DNA of 64,000 nt from JAAYCI01 sp964370045 (GTDB lineage: Bacteria; Bacillota; Clostridia; Oscillospirales; Ruminococcaceae): positions 1 through 64,000 of the forward strand of contig CAYJGZ010000001.1 of assembly GCA_964370045.1 (NCBI GenBank). The letters are read 5' to 3'. A program made the position numbers and the translations under genes. Below, piece by piece: positions 40,510-50,123 of this stretch (position 1 is the stretch's first letter; every line of letters begins with the position of its first letter). Below the pieces are notes generated by a model that saw only the letters and a program-made list of their open reading frames with translations, was not told where the DNA came from and searched no databases.

Positions 40510-43500
40510 ATGCTACAGCTTGTATTAGGGCTTGCGGGCAGGGGCAAAACAAGCCATCTCATAAAGCGGATGAACGAGCGTGCAAAAAAAGAGGAGCAGA
40601 GCATTTTGCTGGTGCCGGAGCAGTTTTCCTCGGCGGCGGAGGGGCTGATATACGACGAGCTTGGGGAAAAAGGCAGTGCCTTTGTGCAGGTGCTAAGCTT
40701 TCGCACCCTGGCAGAGCGCATACTAAAAAACAGCGGTGGCATGAGCCTTCCTGTGATGACGGACGCAGGCAGGGTGGTGTTTGTGAAAAGGGCGCTGAAT
40801 GAGATATCGCAGGAGCTGCGCAGATTTTCAAGGCAAAGACGAAGCACCGCATTTTGCAACCTGTGCGCACAAACCATAAACGAGCTTAAAACAGCAGGGG
40901 CAAGCCCCGAGGTGTTGCGAAGCGTTGCGGCCGAGGCAAAAGACGAAAAGCTCGCCGAAATAGCGCTGATTTTTGAGGCGTACGAGGCCGTCATTGCGGG
41001 GGTGTGCACCGACGCACAGGACCGTTTGCACCTTGCATCCTTGCGTGCGGACGGCGGTTTCCTGCACGCAAAGCACTGCTTTGTGGACAGCTTCGACGGC
41101 TTTACCTCCCCCGAGTATGAGATGCTGGGTAAGCTGTTGCAGTTTTGCGAGGGGGTGACGGTGGCGCTGTGCTGTGAGGGTATAGCCGAAAACCTGTCCG
41201 CACCCGACCGATTTTCACCTGTGAGGAGCACGGCAAATCGCCTGATACAAATATCGACACATGTCGGTATACATATATTGACACCGCAAATATTGCAAAA
41301 AACACTTGGTGTAAAGTCTGATAAATTGTTAATAATGCATGATTTACTAAATGGAGAGATAGATGCGGATGAAGTGGCTGAAAAAATGGCTGCGGAGGAA
41401 AACGCTGACTTTGCACAGCAGCTTACGCTGACAAAAGCGCAGGATGAGTGGGATGAGGTGCGGCGGGTTGCGGCAAAGATGTACGAGCTTGCGCTAAAGG
41501 GCGTGCCCTACAGCCGCATGGCGGTGGTGTGCCGGGATGTGGCGGTGTACGAAAGCGAGATGCGACGCAGGTGCTCGCTTTTGGAGATTCCGCTGTTTGT
41601 GGATGCGGTGAGCGACATTCAATATAGCGCACCTGTGTGTTTTATTCGGGCGGCGCTGGCGCTATTGAGCAACGGTGTGAACAGCAAGGATTTGCTGGGG
41701 CTGCTAAAAAGCGGCCTGTGCGGATACAGCGAGGAGAGCATATACTCGCTTGAAAACTATGTGTTTACATGGCGGCCTTTGGCACAGCAGTGGCGCACTT
41801 CATTTGAGAACAACCCCGATGGCCTGCTCGCCGCTCAAAGTGCGCAGTCGGAGCATCAGCTTGCGATGGCGGAGGATTTGCGTGCGGAGCTTGTGTCGAT
41901 TGTTGAGGATTTTATAACAAAATCAAGGGATGGTACAGCTGAAAATTTGTCAAAACAGCTGTATTTGCTTTTGGAGCGTTTTGGGGCGGCACAGCATTTG
42001 ACACAGGGTGCACAGCGGCTGAGCGAGGGGGAATACCCTGCATTCAGAGATGATGCGCTCAGGGCGTGGGACCTTTGCATGGAGCTTTTGGATGAGATGG
42101 TGCGGCTTGTGGGGCAGGAAAAGCTGAGTGCCACCGAGTACGACGAGCTTTTTTTACTGCTGGTGCGCAGTACCGACTTTGGCAAAATTCCAAGGACGCT
42201 GGAGTGCGCCCTGCTCACCGGGGCGGACCGTATGCGTCTTTCACAGCCGGACTACTGCTTTGTGCTGGGGCTGTGCGAGGGCGAGTTCCCCATGCAGGTG
42301 GGCTACAGCGGCCTGCTGACGCATCTGGACAGGGAGCTTTTGGTGCAAAGTGGGCTGGAAATGCCGGGAAGCTTTGAAAACAGGGTGCTTTTGGAGGAGA
42401 TGTTTTTTTACAAGGCGCTCACCATGCCAAAAAAGGGTCTGCACCTAAGTTGGCCGCAAAACCGTGCAGGGGAGGCGAAAACACGCACGGCCGCACTGCA
42501 AAGCCTGTGCGAGGCGATACAAATGCCACAGCTGTGCCCCTCGCCCGAGCAAATAGCCGCAACACCTGCCGCCGCATACGAGCTTTTGGGCGAGGAGTAC
42601 AGGGACAACACCCCCCTTGCGGCATCGCTTTATGAGGCGCTGAAGCGTCAAAACGGCGAGGAGGTGCATCGGCTCTTGGGCTTTTTGCAGGCGGTGCAGG
42701 CAAAATCAAGCTGGGAAATTGCGGACAAAAGCCTTGTGAGCGGCATACTCGGGGAGGAAATATACCTCTCTGCAACAACGGTAGAGCGTTATTATTCCTG
42801 CGCATTTGCCTACTACATGGAGCGCATACTGAAGGCAAAACCTCTGCCGATTGCCAAAGTGTCGCCGCTTGAAGGGGGCACGTTTGTTCATCATATTTTG
42901 GAGAGCGTGATGCGCAAGGCAAAGCAAAACTTGGCCGAGTGGACGGATGAGGAGCTTAGCAAAGAAGCACAAATTTGCGCCGATGAATTTGTGCAAAAGC
43001 ACTCGTTACAGCGGATGCGCAGGGATGCCTGCCGTCTTGTGCGCATACAGCAGGCGGCGGTGAAAACCCTGCTGTTTTTGCGCGATGCGGCGAAAGAAAG
43101 CGACTTTGTGACGGACGAAGTGGAGCTGACGATAGGAAGTACGGGCGAGGTGGAGCCACTGCGCATACAGCTTTCGGATGGGCGGCGCGCGGTGCTGAGC
43201 GGTAAGGTGGACAGGGTAGATGTTTTGCACAAAGATGGCGCAAGCTGGCTGTGCATTATGGACTATAAAACCTCCGACAAAAGGTTTGAGCTAAGCGATG
43301 TGCATTACGGCAAGAACATGCAGATGCTCATTTATTTGGATGTGCTGTGCGAAAACGCAAATGGGCGATATATCGAGCCAAAGCCGGTGGGCGTTTTGTA
43401 CTTGTGTGCAGATAGCAGCCCCAAAAGCGGAACACGCACCGGCGCAGAGGGTGCTGTTTTGCGCACGGACGGCATTTTGGCCTCCGTGCCGGGGGTACTG

Positions 43501-43821
43501 CAAAGCATGGAAAAAAGCGGTGCGGGCGTGTACATCCCCGTCAAGTACAAAAAGGACGGCGACTTCACCGCCACCTCGGGGGTGACCGAGGAGCAGACAC
43601 TGCAAAAAGTACTGCGGCATGTGAGGGAAAAAGTGCGCATCATGGCAGAAAATGTGTACGGCGGACGCTTTTGTGCACAGCCGCTTGTGAAAAAAGGACA
43701 AAGGCCGTGCACCTACTGCTCCTACCGTGCGGCGTGCAGGCACGAGGATGGCGTGAACGAGCTTGAAATACAGAGCAAGGTGCAGAATGCATGGGATGGG
43801 CAGGTGAAGCAAGATGGGTGA
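40510..43821 (+). CDS. addB: ATP-dependent helicase/deoxyribonuclease subunit B
   Basis: An 1103-residue AddB. The N-terminal nucleotide-binding loop G-L-A-G-R-G-K-T is followed by L-V-P-E-Q-F-S, a helicase-like region with inactivated motifs, and a C-terminal RecB-type nuclease (M-D-Y-K-T-S-D-K-R-F near 917). Cysteines near Y-Y-S-C and C-T-Y-C-S-Y-R-A-A-C form the iron-sulphur cluster site of the family. With AddA it resects double-strand breaks up to a Chi-like site. It overlaps addA by 8 bp. An AT-rich patch lies within the gene at about 41245-41370. Confidence 0.95.
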   Translation: MLQLVLGLAGRGKTSHLIKRMNERAKKEEQSILLVPEQFSSAAEGLIYDELGEKGSAFVQVLSFRTLAERILKNSGGMSLPVMTDAGRVVFVKRALNEISQELRRFSRQRRSTAFCNLCAQTINELKTAGASPEVLRSVAAEAKDEKLAEIALIFEAYEAVIAGVCTDAQDRLHLASLRADGGFLHAKHCFVDSFDGFTSPEYEMLGKLLQFCEGVTVALCCEGIAENLSAPDRFSPVRSTANRLIQISTHVGIHILTPQILQKTLGVKSDKLLIMHDLLNGEIDADEVAEKMAAEENADFAQQLTLTKAQDEWDEVRRVAAKMYELALKGVPYSRMAVVCRDVAVYESEMRRRCSLLEIPLFVDAVSDIQYSAPVCFIRAALALLSNGVNSKDLLGLLKSGLCGYSEESIYSLENYVFTWRPLAQQWRTSFENNPDGLLAAQSAQSEHQLAMAEDLRAELVSIVEDFITKSRDGTAENLSKQLYLLLERFGAAQHLTQGAQRLSEGEYPAFRDDALRAWDLCMELLDEMVRLVGQEKLSATEYDELFLLLVRSTDFGKIPRTLECALLTGADRMRLSQPDYCFVLGLCEGEFPMQVGYSGLLTHLDRELLVQSGLEMPGSFENRVLLEEMFFYKALTMPKKGLHLSWPQNRAGEAKTRTAALQSLCEAIQMPQLCPSPEQIAATPAAAYELLGEEYRDNTPLAASLYEALKRQNGEEVHRLLGFLQAVQAKSSWEIADKSLVSGILGEEIYLSATTVERYYSCAFAYYMERILKAKPLPIAKVSPLEGGTFVHHILESVMRKAKQNLAEWTDEELSKEAQICADEFVQKHSLQRMRRDACRLVRIQQAAVKTLLFLRDAAKESDFVTDEVELTIGSTGEVEPLRIQLSDGRRAVLSGKVDRVDVLHKDGASWLCIMDYKTSDKRFELSDVHYGKNMQMLIYLDVLCENANGRYIEPKPVGVLYLCADSSPKSGTRTGAEGAVLRTDGILASVPGVLQSMEKSGAGVYIPVKYKKDGDFTATSGVTEEQTLQKVLRHVREKVRIMAENVYGGRFCAQPLVKKGQRPCTYCSYRAACRHEDGVNELEIQSKVQNAWDGQVKQDG

Positions 43822-46800
43822 AGTGAAGTGGACAAATGAGCAAAATGCGGCGATACATCACCGAAAAGGCGCACTGCTGGTGAGCGCTGCGGCGGGTAGC
43901 GGCAAGACGGCGGTGCTGGTGCAACACGCCGTGTGGATGATTACACGCAAGGACGCACCGATTAGTGCGGATGGCCTTTTGATACTTACCTTTACAAATG
44001 CGGCGGCGCAGGAGCTGCGTGCACGCATTGCCACCGAGGTGGAAAAAAAGCTTGCGAAAAACCCGACGGACCTGCAGCTGCGAAAGCAAAAGTTGCTGTT
44101 GGGGCGTGCGTTTATAGGCACGATGGATGCGTTTTGCCAGCAGCTGGTGAGAGAACACTTCGACATGTTGCAGCTTTCGCCAGACGTACAGCTGGGGCAA
44201 AATGCAAAGCTTGCACAGCTGGCGCAGATTGCGATGGAAGAGACCATGGAAGAGATGTATGCGCAGGAGGATTTTGCGCAGTTTACCTCGCTCTATGGGC
44301 GAGCACGCAGCGACGAGGAAGCGGAAAAGACGATACTGGCGATATACGGCCAGATGCGCACACTGCCTGCACCCATGCAGAGGCTACAGGATTTTGAGCG
44401 CATGTACGATGAAAAAATTCCCATTGAGCAGACGGCATGGGGGAAAGAGCTGCTGGGCGTAGCGGCCGAGACGGCCCAGGCGGCGCAAAAGCTGACATTG
44501 CAGTGCATACAAAGGGCGGAGCAGGACGATGTGCTGTGTGTGTATGCGCAGGTGCTGAGCGGCGAGCGCGAGGGTATTTTGCGGCTGTGTGGGGCGCTAA
44601 AGCAGGGCGGCTGGGATGAGGCGGTGGAATGTGCGGAGCGTGTAAGCTTTGGCAGGTTGCCCCCAGCAAAAGGTGCGGATGAGGCGGAGAAAAAAGCCCT
44701 AAAAAACATGCGTGATACCGTGAAAAAGCTGATAGATGACATAAAAAAATACATGCTGATATGCACAGAGGAGCAGTTTTGGGAAGATGTGCGAGACGCA
44801 CGCCCTTTGGTGAGGGTGCTGGCGGCGGCGGTGCGCATGTATGACGAGCGGTTTAGTGAGCTGAAAAATGCGGAAAACGTGCTGGAATTTTCAGACTATG
44901 GGCACCTGACACTGCGCCTGCTTTTGGATGATGAGGGCAAAAAAACACAGGTGGCAAATGCGCTGTCAAAGCGATACGCCGCCGTGATGGTGGACGAATA
45001 TCAGGATACAAACGAGCTGCAAGATGCGATATATCGTGCACTTGCGCAGGAGGACGGGAGCAATCTCTTTTGCGTTGGGGATGTAAAGCAGAGCATATAC
45101 CGCTTTCGCAACGCAAACCCGGACATTTTTTTGCGAAAGATGGAAAAATGGGCGGAGTATGACTTTGAAAAAGAAGAACAGCAAGGCCCTGCAACACTCT
45201 GCCTTGGGCACAATTTCAGAAGCGCAAGGGCGGTGATAGATGGGGTAAACTTTTTGTTCGAGCGGCTGATGAGCCCTGCGGTGGGGGAGATGAGCTACGG
45301 CGATAGGCAGCGGCTGATTGCCGCAGCGTCTGCCGAGCAGGAGGGAAGCTTTGAAGTGTGTGTGCTGACGGGAAATGAGGAGGACGAGGCGGCACATGTG
45401 GCACAGCGCATACAGCGTATGCTAAGCGAAAAAACTCCCGTGTGGGAGGGCGGCCAAATGCGAGAGTGCAAGGAAGAGGACTTTTGCATTTTACTGCGAG
45501 GCAAAAAACATATGCCGCTTTTTGTGCGTGCGCTGGCAGAAAGAGGTATTTCGGCAGTGGCGGAGCTTGGGGGCGAAGTGATGAAATCGCCCGAGGTGCT
45601 TCCATTGATTGCGGTGCTCGCCGCCATTGACAACCCCGGCGATGACGTACAGCTTGCCTCGGCGCTTTTGGGGCCTATATTCGGCTTTACGCTGGATGAA
45701 GTTAGCAAAATCCGTGCAGGCTCGCAGGGGGTAAAGCTGTGGGCGGCGCTTTTGGCCGACGAAAGCCAAAAGGCACAACAGATGGTGAGCAGCATACGCA
45801 TGTACAGGGTGCTGTCCGCACAGCTTAGCCCTCAGCGGCTGTGCGAGGAGATTGTACAGCGCACAGGCTACCTAAGTGCGGTGGCCGCCATGGAGAAGGG
45901 CGGCGCAAAAAGGGACAACCTACTGCGGTTTATACGCTGGGTGGGGCAGGTGAGCGACAAGGGCGGCCAGGGGCTTTTTGGGGTGGTGCGCCTTGCTGTG
46001 GAGGGCGCACGGCTGGAAGTACCCGCCGCAAAAAGCATCCCGGGGCATGTGAGCATTTTAACAATACACAAAAGCAAGGGGCTTGAGTTTCCGTTTTGCT
46101 TTGTGGCGGACACATCGCACGGCTTTAACATGCAGGACCTCTCGCAGAGGGTGCAGGTGCACGAGGAGCTGGGCATAGGCCTTACGCTTAGGTGCGGCGG
46201 TGCGCTTTACCCGACGCTGGCGAAGCTTGCCATTCGCAAGCGGATGCTGAAAAATATGCTAAGCGAGGAGCTTCGCACGCTGTATGTGGCGCTAACACGT
46301 GCAAAACAGCATTTGGTAGTGTGCTACACCTGCGAAAATGCACAAGTACCCATCGAAAAATGGGCGCTGGCACAGCAGGACGGCGAACCCGATACGGCGC
46401 TACTCAGCAGAGCGAAAAGCCTTGGGGACTTTGTGCTGGCAGGGGTGATGTCCCACCGTAGCGCAAAGGTGCTGTGGGAGATGTGCGAGCTGCCCATGCA
46501 GAGCCGAGTGATGGCGCAGGAAGAAATAATTGTCACGGCAGAGGACATAAGCTGCGGCGAGGAGGAAAACTGCAGTGAAAATACAGCAGAAGAGCGGTAC
46601 GAGCTTACAGCTGTGGCGGATGCGCAAATTGCGCAGAGCCTGTGTGATGCTTTTGAAAAAAAGCCGCCCCGCATGGCGCTTAGCGGTGTGAGGGCAAAGT
46701 GGAGCGTGTCCGAGCTGACAAAACAGCACCATGAAGATATTCGCAAGCGCCCCTCCTTTATGTATGAGCAGGGGCTGAATGCGGCGGAAAAGGGAAGTGC

Positions 46801-47302
46801 GCAACATGCGTTCATGCAGTTTGCGGATTTTGCCGCCGCAGGGCAGGACGCACAAAAGGAGATTGCACGCCTTGTGCAGGAGGGATACATGCTACCTGCC
46901 GTTGCGAAAGCGGTGGACATAAAGGGCGTGCGCACGTTTTTGGCCTCCCCCTTGGCAGGGCGCATTGCGGCGGCAAAGCAGGTACTGCGTGAGTACGACT
47001 TTATCACGACGATACCAGCAGGGCAGGTAAGCTGTGGCCTGCCACCCGAGCTTGCGAGCGAGAGAGTGATGGTGCAGGGCATTGCGGACCTTGTGCTGGT
47101 GAGCGATGAGCAAATAGAGCTGGTAGACTACAAGACAGACAGGGTGAAGAGCACGAGCGAGCTGGTGGTGCGCTATCAAAAACAGCTGCAAATGTACGCA
47201 GGTGCGATTAGCAAAAGGTGGGAGAACAAGCGGATAAAATGCACCGTGTGGTCCTTTGCGTTGGCAAAAGAGGCGGATGTGCCATTGGAAGAGGTATTGT
47301 GA
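43814..47302 (+). CDS. addA: ATP-dependent helicase/nuclease subunit A
   Basis: An 1162-residue UvrD-like helicase with nuclease. Walker A S-A-A-A-G-S-G-K-T is near residue 20, M-V-D-E-Y-Q-D-T-N motif II near 395, V-G-D-V-K-Q-S-I-Y-R-F-R motif III, T-I-H-K-S-K-G-L-E-F-P motif V, and L-Y-V-A-L-T-R-A motif VI. The C-terminal V-D-Y-K-T-D nuclease motif is near 1104. Its ATG overlaps the end of addB, so the two are translationally coupled. No further gene follows for 500 bp. Confidence 0.96.
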   Translation: MGEVKWTNEQNAAIHHRKGALLVSAAAGSGKTAVLVQHAVWMITRKDAPISADGLLILTFTNAAAQELRARIATEVEKKLAKNPTDLQLRKQKLLLGRAFIGTMDAFCQQLVREHFDMLQLSPDVQLGQNAKLAQLAQIAMEETMEEMYAQEDFAQFTSLYGRARSDEEAEKTILAIYGQMRTLPAPMQRLQDFERMYDEKIPIEQTAWGKELLGVAAETAQAAQKLTLQCIQRAEQDDVLCVYAQVLSGEREGILRLCGALKQGGWDEAVECAERVSFGRLPPAKGADEAEKKALKNMRDTVKKLIDDIKKYMLICTEEQFWEDVRDARPLVRVLAAAVRMYDERFSELKNAENVLEFSDYGHLTLRLLLDDEGKKTQVANALSKRYAAVMVDEYQDTNELQDAIYRALAQEDGSNLFCVGDVKQSIYRFRNANPDIFLRKMEKWAEYDFEKEEQQGPATLCLGHNFRSARAVIDGVNFLFERLMSPAVGEMSYGDRQRLIAAASAEQEGSFEVCVLTGNEEDEAAHVAQRIQRMLSEKTPVWEGGQMRECKEEDFCILLRGKKHMPLFVRALAERGISAVAELGGEVMKSPEVLPLIAVLAAIDNPGDDVQLASALLGPIFGFTLDEVSKIRAGSQGVKLWAALLADESQKAQQMVSSIRMYRVLSAQLSPQRLCEEIVQRTGYLSAVAAMEKGGAKRDNLLRFIRWVGQVSDKGGQGLFGVVRLAVEGARLEVPAAKSIPGHVSILTIHKSKGLEFPFCFVADTSHGFNMQDLSQRVQVHEELGIGLTLRCGGALYPTLAKLAIRKRMLKNMLSEELRTLYVALTRAKQHLVVCYTCENAQVPIEKWALAQQDGEPDTALLSRAKSLGDFVLAGVMSHRSAKVLWEMCELPMQSRVMAQEEIIVTAEDISCGEEENCSENTAEERYELTAVADAQIAQSLCDAFEKKPPRMALSGVRAKWSVSELTKQHHEDIRKRPSFMYEQGLNAAEKGSAQHAFMQFADFAAAGQDAQKEIARLVQEGYMLPAVAKAVDIKGVRTFLASPLAGRIAAAKQVLREYDFITTIPAGQVSCGLPPELASERVMVQGIADLVLVSDEQIELVDYKTDRVKSTSELVVRYQKQLQMYAGAISKRWENKRIKCTVWSFALAKEADVPLEEVL

Positions 47303-47389
47303 AGAACAGTATGCTCACGCCTTGCCATGACACTACGGGGTGCGATGCCATTTTGCGTGTGACTAATTCCAACAATTATTATTAGAGCG

Positions 47390-47445
47390 ACCACACAGGG
47401 TAAAGGGCGACCACACAGGGTCGCCCCTACCGGATATAATTCACG
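47390..47445. repeat. Short palindromic repeat downstream of addA
   Basis: GCGACCACACAGGGT occurs twice in tandem, 20 bp apart, and the second copy forms the hairpin GGGCGACC-ACACA-GGGTCGCCC. This resembles intergenic palindromes seen in other clostridial genomes. It could act as the addA terminator. TTTTGCGTGTGAC also occurs twice nearby (47352 and 47480). Otherwise the stretch to 47600 shows no gene. Confidence 0.55.
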
Positions 47446-47699
47446 GTTATGGGTGCATATCGTCACAAAATACGAACCGTTTTGCGTGTGACATCGGCAT
47501 CAAAGCACCTGAAAATTGATTTCTGTAAAAATCACACTGAACACTTGACAAATGCCTGATTTAATGGTATATTAACCGCTGTAAACAAAGTAGCTTTGGC
47601 TTTTGCCACGCTCACCTTGTGCGCCCCCAGTTGGCGTCGGGTATATATTGCAGTGTAACGTGCGGTGCTTTGTGCCCTGCATGGGTCGTTGTGATTGTG

Positions 47700-47727
47700 A
47701 GCATGGCAGAGGTGTCGTGCTTTTTTG
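47700..47727 (+). terminator. Possible attenuator in the infC leader
   Basis: AGCATG pairs with CGTGCT (one U-G pair) across a 10-base loop and is followed by six T. It lies about 85 bases before the proposed infC start. The infC-rpmI-rplT operon of Bacillus is controlled by L20-dependent premature termination, so an attenuator here would fit. I cannot confirm the full L20 leader fold by eye. Confidence 0.5.
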
Positions 47728-47812
47728 TTTGTCCGCTTTGGCGAAGAGCCATGGGGCGGAGACTATTTTGTTAGCTACATTTGGGATTAGCTATTTTGGG
47801 AGGTGCTGTGCC

Positions 47813-48388
47813 ATAGCAGCGAACGGCAAGCGTGAGCGCGAGATTGAAATGAACGGGCAAATTCGCGACAAAGAGGTGCGAGTAATAGGAGCAGACGGTA
47901 GCCAGCTGGGTGTTATGCAAACACGTGACGCAATGCGTCTTGCTGAAAATGCCGAGCTGGACCTTGTGAAAATCGCCCCGCAGGCAAACCCGCCCGTGGT
48001 TAAAATTTTGGACTACGGTAAGTATCGCTTTGAGCAGCAAAAGAAGGAAAAAGAAGCGAGAAAGAACCAAAAAGTCGTGGAAATCAAGGAAATACGCCTG
48101 TCGTTGCACATTGATGTGGGAGATTTCAACACAAAGCTGGGGCACGCCAAAAAGTTTTTGGCAAACGGTGATAAGGTGAAAGTTTCCATACGTTTCCGTG
48201 GGCGTGAGATGGCGCACCAAAGCCAAGGCCTGGACGTGCACAGGCGCTTTGCGCAGGCACTGCCCGAGGCGACGGTGGAGCGTCCGCCCAAGGTGGAGGG
48301 ACGGCAGATGATTATGTTCCTTGCGCCCGAAAAGGACAAGGACGCCGCAAAGCCGCCCAAAAAGAAAGAGCCTGCACAGCCTATATAG
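47813..48388 (+). CDS. infC: Translation initiation factor IF-3, apparent AUA start
   Basis: Predicted 191 residues. N-G-Q-I-R-D-K-E-V-R-V-I-G opens the N-domain, a Lys/Glu-rich helix (Q-Q-K-K-E-K-E-A-R-K-N-Q-K) links it, and the C-domain has E-I-R-L-S-L-H-I-D-V-G-D. The only well-placed ribosome binding site in frame is GGGAGGTG at 47798-47805, 8-9 bp before an ATA codon at 47813. No ATG, GTG or TTG lies nearby in frame except the ATG at 47849, which would leave only five residues before I-R-D-K-E-V-R and has no good site. Rare start codons in infC (AUU in E. coli) serve autoregulation. First gene of infC-rpmI-rplT. Confidence 0.9.
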   Translation: MAANGKREREIEMNGQIRDKEVRVIGADGSQLGVMQTRDAMRLAENAELDLVKIAPQANPPVVKILDYGKYRFEQQKKEKEARKNQKVVEIKEIRLSLHIDVGDFNTKLGHAKKFLANGDKVKVSIRFRGREMAHQSQGLDVHRRFAQALPEATVERPPKVEGRQMIMFLAPEKDKDAAKPPKKKEPAQPI

Positions 48389-48489
48389 TGCCGTCATAAG
48401 TTGAACCGAGCAGATTTTGAGCGATTTTTTCGCAAAACAAGGCGGAAAAATTGTCAAAGTCGGACGGCTGAACACTTGTGATGACACTA
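48386..48489. mobile_element. A-type element (104 bp) inside the infC-rpmI-rplT operon
   Basis: Ends TAGTGCCGTCATAAGTT and, inverted, TAGTGTCATCACAAGTG, with TA on both sides. It overlaps the last bases of infC (TATATAG) and is shorter than other A copies, lacking the middle. It lies in the 210-bp infC-rpmI spacer, so it is transcribed with the ribosomal protein genes. Confidence 0.85.
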
Positions 48490-48598
48490 TAATAAGAGCG
48501 AAGCGCCCAAAGAGAACGAAGATAGTGAAAAGCTAATTGCGGCAAAGCCATGCGCTACGGCTGCATGTATGCCGACAGCAGTTAAAGGGAGGAACAAT

Positions 48599-48796
48599 AT
48601 GCCAAAGATTAAAAGTCATTCCGGCGCAAAAAAGCGCTTTAAGATGACAAAAAACGGCAAGGTGAAGCGTGGCAGTGCGTTTGCCAGCCACATCCTGAAC
48701 AAAAAGTCCAGCAAAGTAAAGCGCAACAACCGTCATCCGCAGTACGTGGACAAGACAAACACCGCATCCGTCAAGGAGATGCTGCCCTATTCATAG
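48599..48796 (+). CDS. rpmI: 50S ribosomal protein L35
   Basis: A 65-residue basic protein starting M-P-K-I-K-S-H-S-G-A-K-K-R-F-K, the normal bL35 sequence. AGGGAGG precedes the ATG. It lies between infC and rplT as usual; the spacer to infC is lengthened by the A-type element. Confidence 0.97.
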   Translation: MPKIKSHSGAKKRFKMTKNGKVKRGSAFASHILNKKSSKVKRNNRHPQYVDKTNTASVKEMLPYS

Positions 48797-48850
48797 GTGC
48801 GCCATCGGCACTTATCGGTTAATTTCAACATGTAAAGGAGATGTGTCAAG

Positions 48851-49207
48851 ATGGCTCGTGTAAAAGGCGCCACAATGACCCGTAAAAGAAGGAAGAAGAC
48901 ACTAAAGCTTGCTAAAGGATATTACGGTAGCAAGTCGAAGCATTTTAAGATGGCCAAACAGCAGGTGATGAAGAGCGGCAACTACGCTTTCATCGGCCGC
49001 AAACAGCGCAAGAGAGATTTCCGCAACCTGTGGATTACTCGCATCAATGCAGCTTGCCGTGCACAGGGCATGAACTACTCTACGTTCATGAATGGGCTGA
49101 AAAAGTCGGGCGTTGAGCTGAACCGCAAGATGCTGAGCGAGATGGCTATTCACGACCCCGCAAGCTTCGCCACACTTGTGGAGACAGCAAAGAAAGCTGT
49201 TGCATAA
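48851..49207 (+). CDS. rplT: 50S ribosomal protein L20
   Basis: A 118-residue bL20 starting M-A-R-V-K-G-A, with R-K-R-R-K-K-T-L-K-L-A-K-G-Y-Y-G, R-D-F-R-N-L-W-I-T-R-I-N-A-A and N-R-K-M-L-S-E-M-A. L20 binds 23S rRNA early in 50S assembly and, in Bacillus, its own operon leader. AAAGGAG precedes the ATG. Confidence 0.98.
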   Translation: MARVKGATMTRKRRKKTLKLAKGYYGSKSKHFKMAKQQVMKSGNYAFIGRKQRKRDFRNLWITRINAACRAQGMNYSTFMNGLKKSGVELNRKMLSEMAIHDPASFATLVETAKKAVA

Positions 49208-49221
49208 TTGAAAAAACACTT

Positions 49222-49250
49222 ACCCGTACACGCACACACGTGTGTGCGGG
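49222..49250 (+). terminator. Hairpin after rplT
   Basis: GCACAC and GTGTGTGC form a strong stem flanked by CCCG/CGGG. The T-run after it is short. Probable operon end. Confidence 0.55.
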
Positions 49251-49346
49251 TTTCGTGCTATTTTGAGCTATTTTTAGATAACAGCAAAACAAAGTAGCCA
49301 AACAGCATGAGGGCATTGCCCCGAAAAAATAAAGGAGGCGGCAGAG

Positions 49347-50123
49347 GTGGAGCAAATTCGCAGCAGGGACAACGCAAGGGTGAAGCACGCTTGCCGCCTT
49401 GCATCTTCGGCGGAGCAAAGAACGCAGGAGGGGATGTTTTTTGCGGAGGGTGTGCGGCTGTGCCTGGATTTATGCGCCACGCTGAAAGTAGAATACGCCT
49501 TTTTTACCCAAAAAGCGCTGGACAAGCACCCCGAAATTGGAAGCCTTTGCGAGCAGGCGTTTTTAATCAGCGAGCCTGTGGCGCAAAAGCTGAGCGAGAC
49601 GAAAATGTCGCAGGGCTTGTTTTGTGTTTTTCACACGCCGCAGTACACGGCGCAGAGCCTTGTGGCGCAAAACGGCATTCTTTTGTGCGAGGCGGTGAGC
49701 GATGCCACAAATGTGGGTGCGCTGATACGCACCGCCGCAGGCCTTGGGCTTGGGGGTGTGGTGCTGTGCCAAAACAGCGCCGACGCATACAGCCCACGGG
49801 CACTACGGGCAGGCATGGGCGGTGTGTCGCATGTGCCTGTTTTGGACGGTATGTCGCTTGAAACTGCCGTGGAAACGCTAAGAGAGCTTGGCGCTGTGTT
49901 TTATGCGGCCACGTTGCAGAATGCAAAGCCCATAGGGGAGCTTGAGCCTAAATCCCCCTTTGTGCTCATGCTGGGCAACGAGGGCGCAGGGCTTTCGGAG
50001 CAAGCGATAAAATATGCGCAGGAGCGTGTGTACATCCCCATGCACGGGGGTGTGGAGAGCCTTAATGTCAGCGCCGCTGGCACAGTGCTTATGTATCATT
50101 TCAGGCATTTTAAGGGCAGGTAA
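49347..50123 (+). CDS. TrmH-family (SpoU) RNA 2'-O-methyltransferase
   Basis: A 258-residue SPOUT methyltransferase. The N-terminal substrate-binding domain (R-V-K-H-A-C-R-L ... F-F-A-E-G-V-R-L) is followed by the knotted domain: D-A-T-N-V-G-A-L-I-R-T-A, then L-G-N-E-G-A-G-L-S, and I-P-M-H-G-G-V-E-S-L-N-V-S-A-A. It should methylate a ribose in rRNA or tRNA; the exact target cannot be told. The GTG at 49347 has AAAGGAGG 8 bp upstream. Its place after rplT is common in Firmicutes. Confidence 0.92.
   Translation: MEQIRSRDNARVKHACRLASSAEQRTQEGMFFAEGVRLCLDLCATLKVEYAFFTQKALDKHPEIGSLCEQAFLISEPVAQKLSETKMSQGLFCVFHTPQYTAQSLVAQNGILLCEAVSDATNVGALIRTAAGLGLGGVVLCQNSADAYSPRALRAGMGGVSHVPVLDGMSLETAVETLRELGAVFYAATLQNAKPIGELEPKSPFVLMLGNEGAGLSEQAIKYAQERVYIPMHGGVESLNVSAAGTVLMYHFRHFKGR

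Noticed and set aside
47603..47812. 70-residue N-terminal extension of infC
   Set aside because: No homology to IF3, it runs through the leader hairpin, and it would make the protein much longer than its family.
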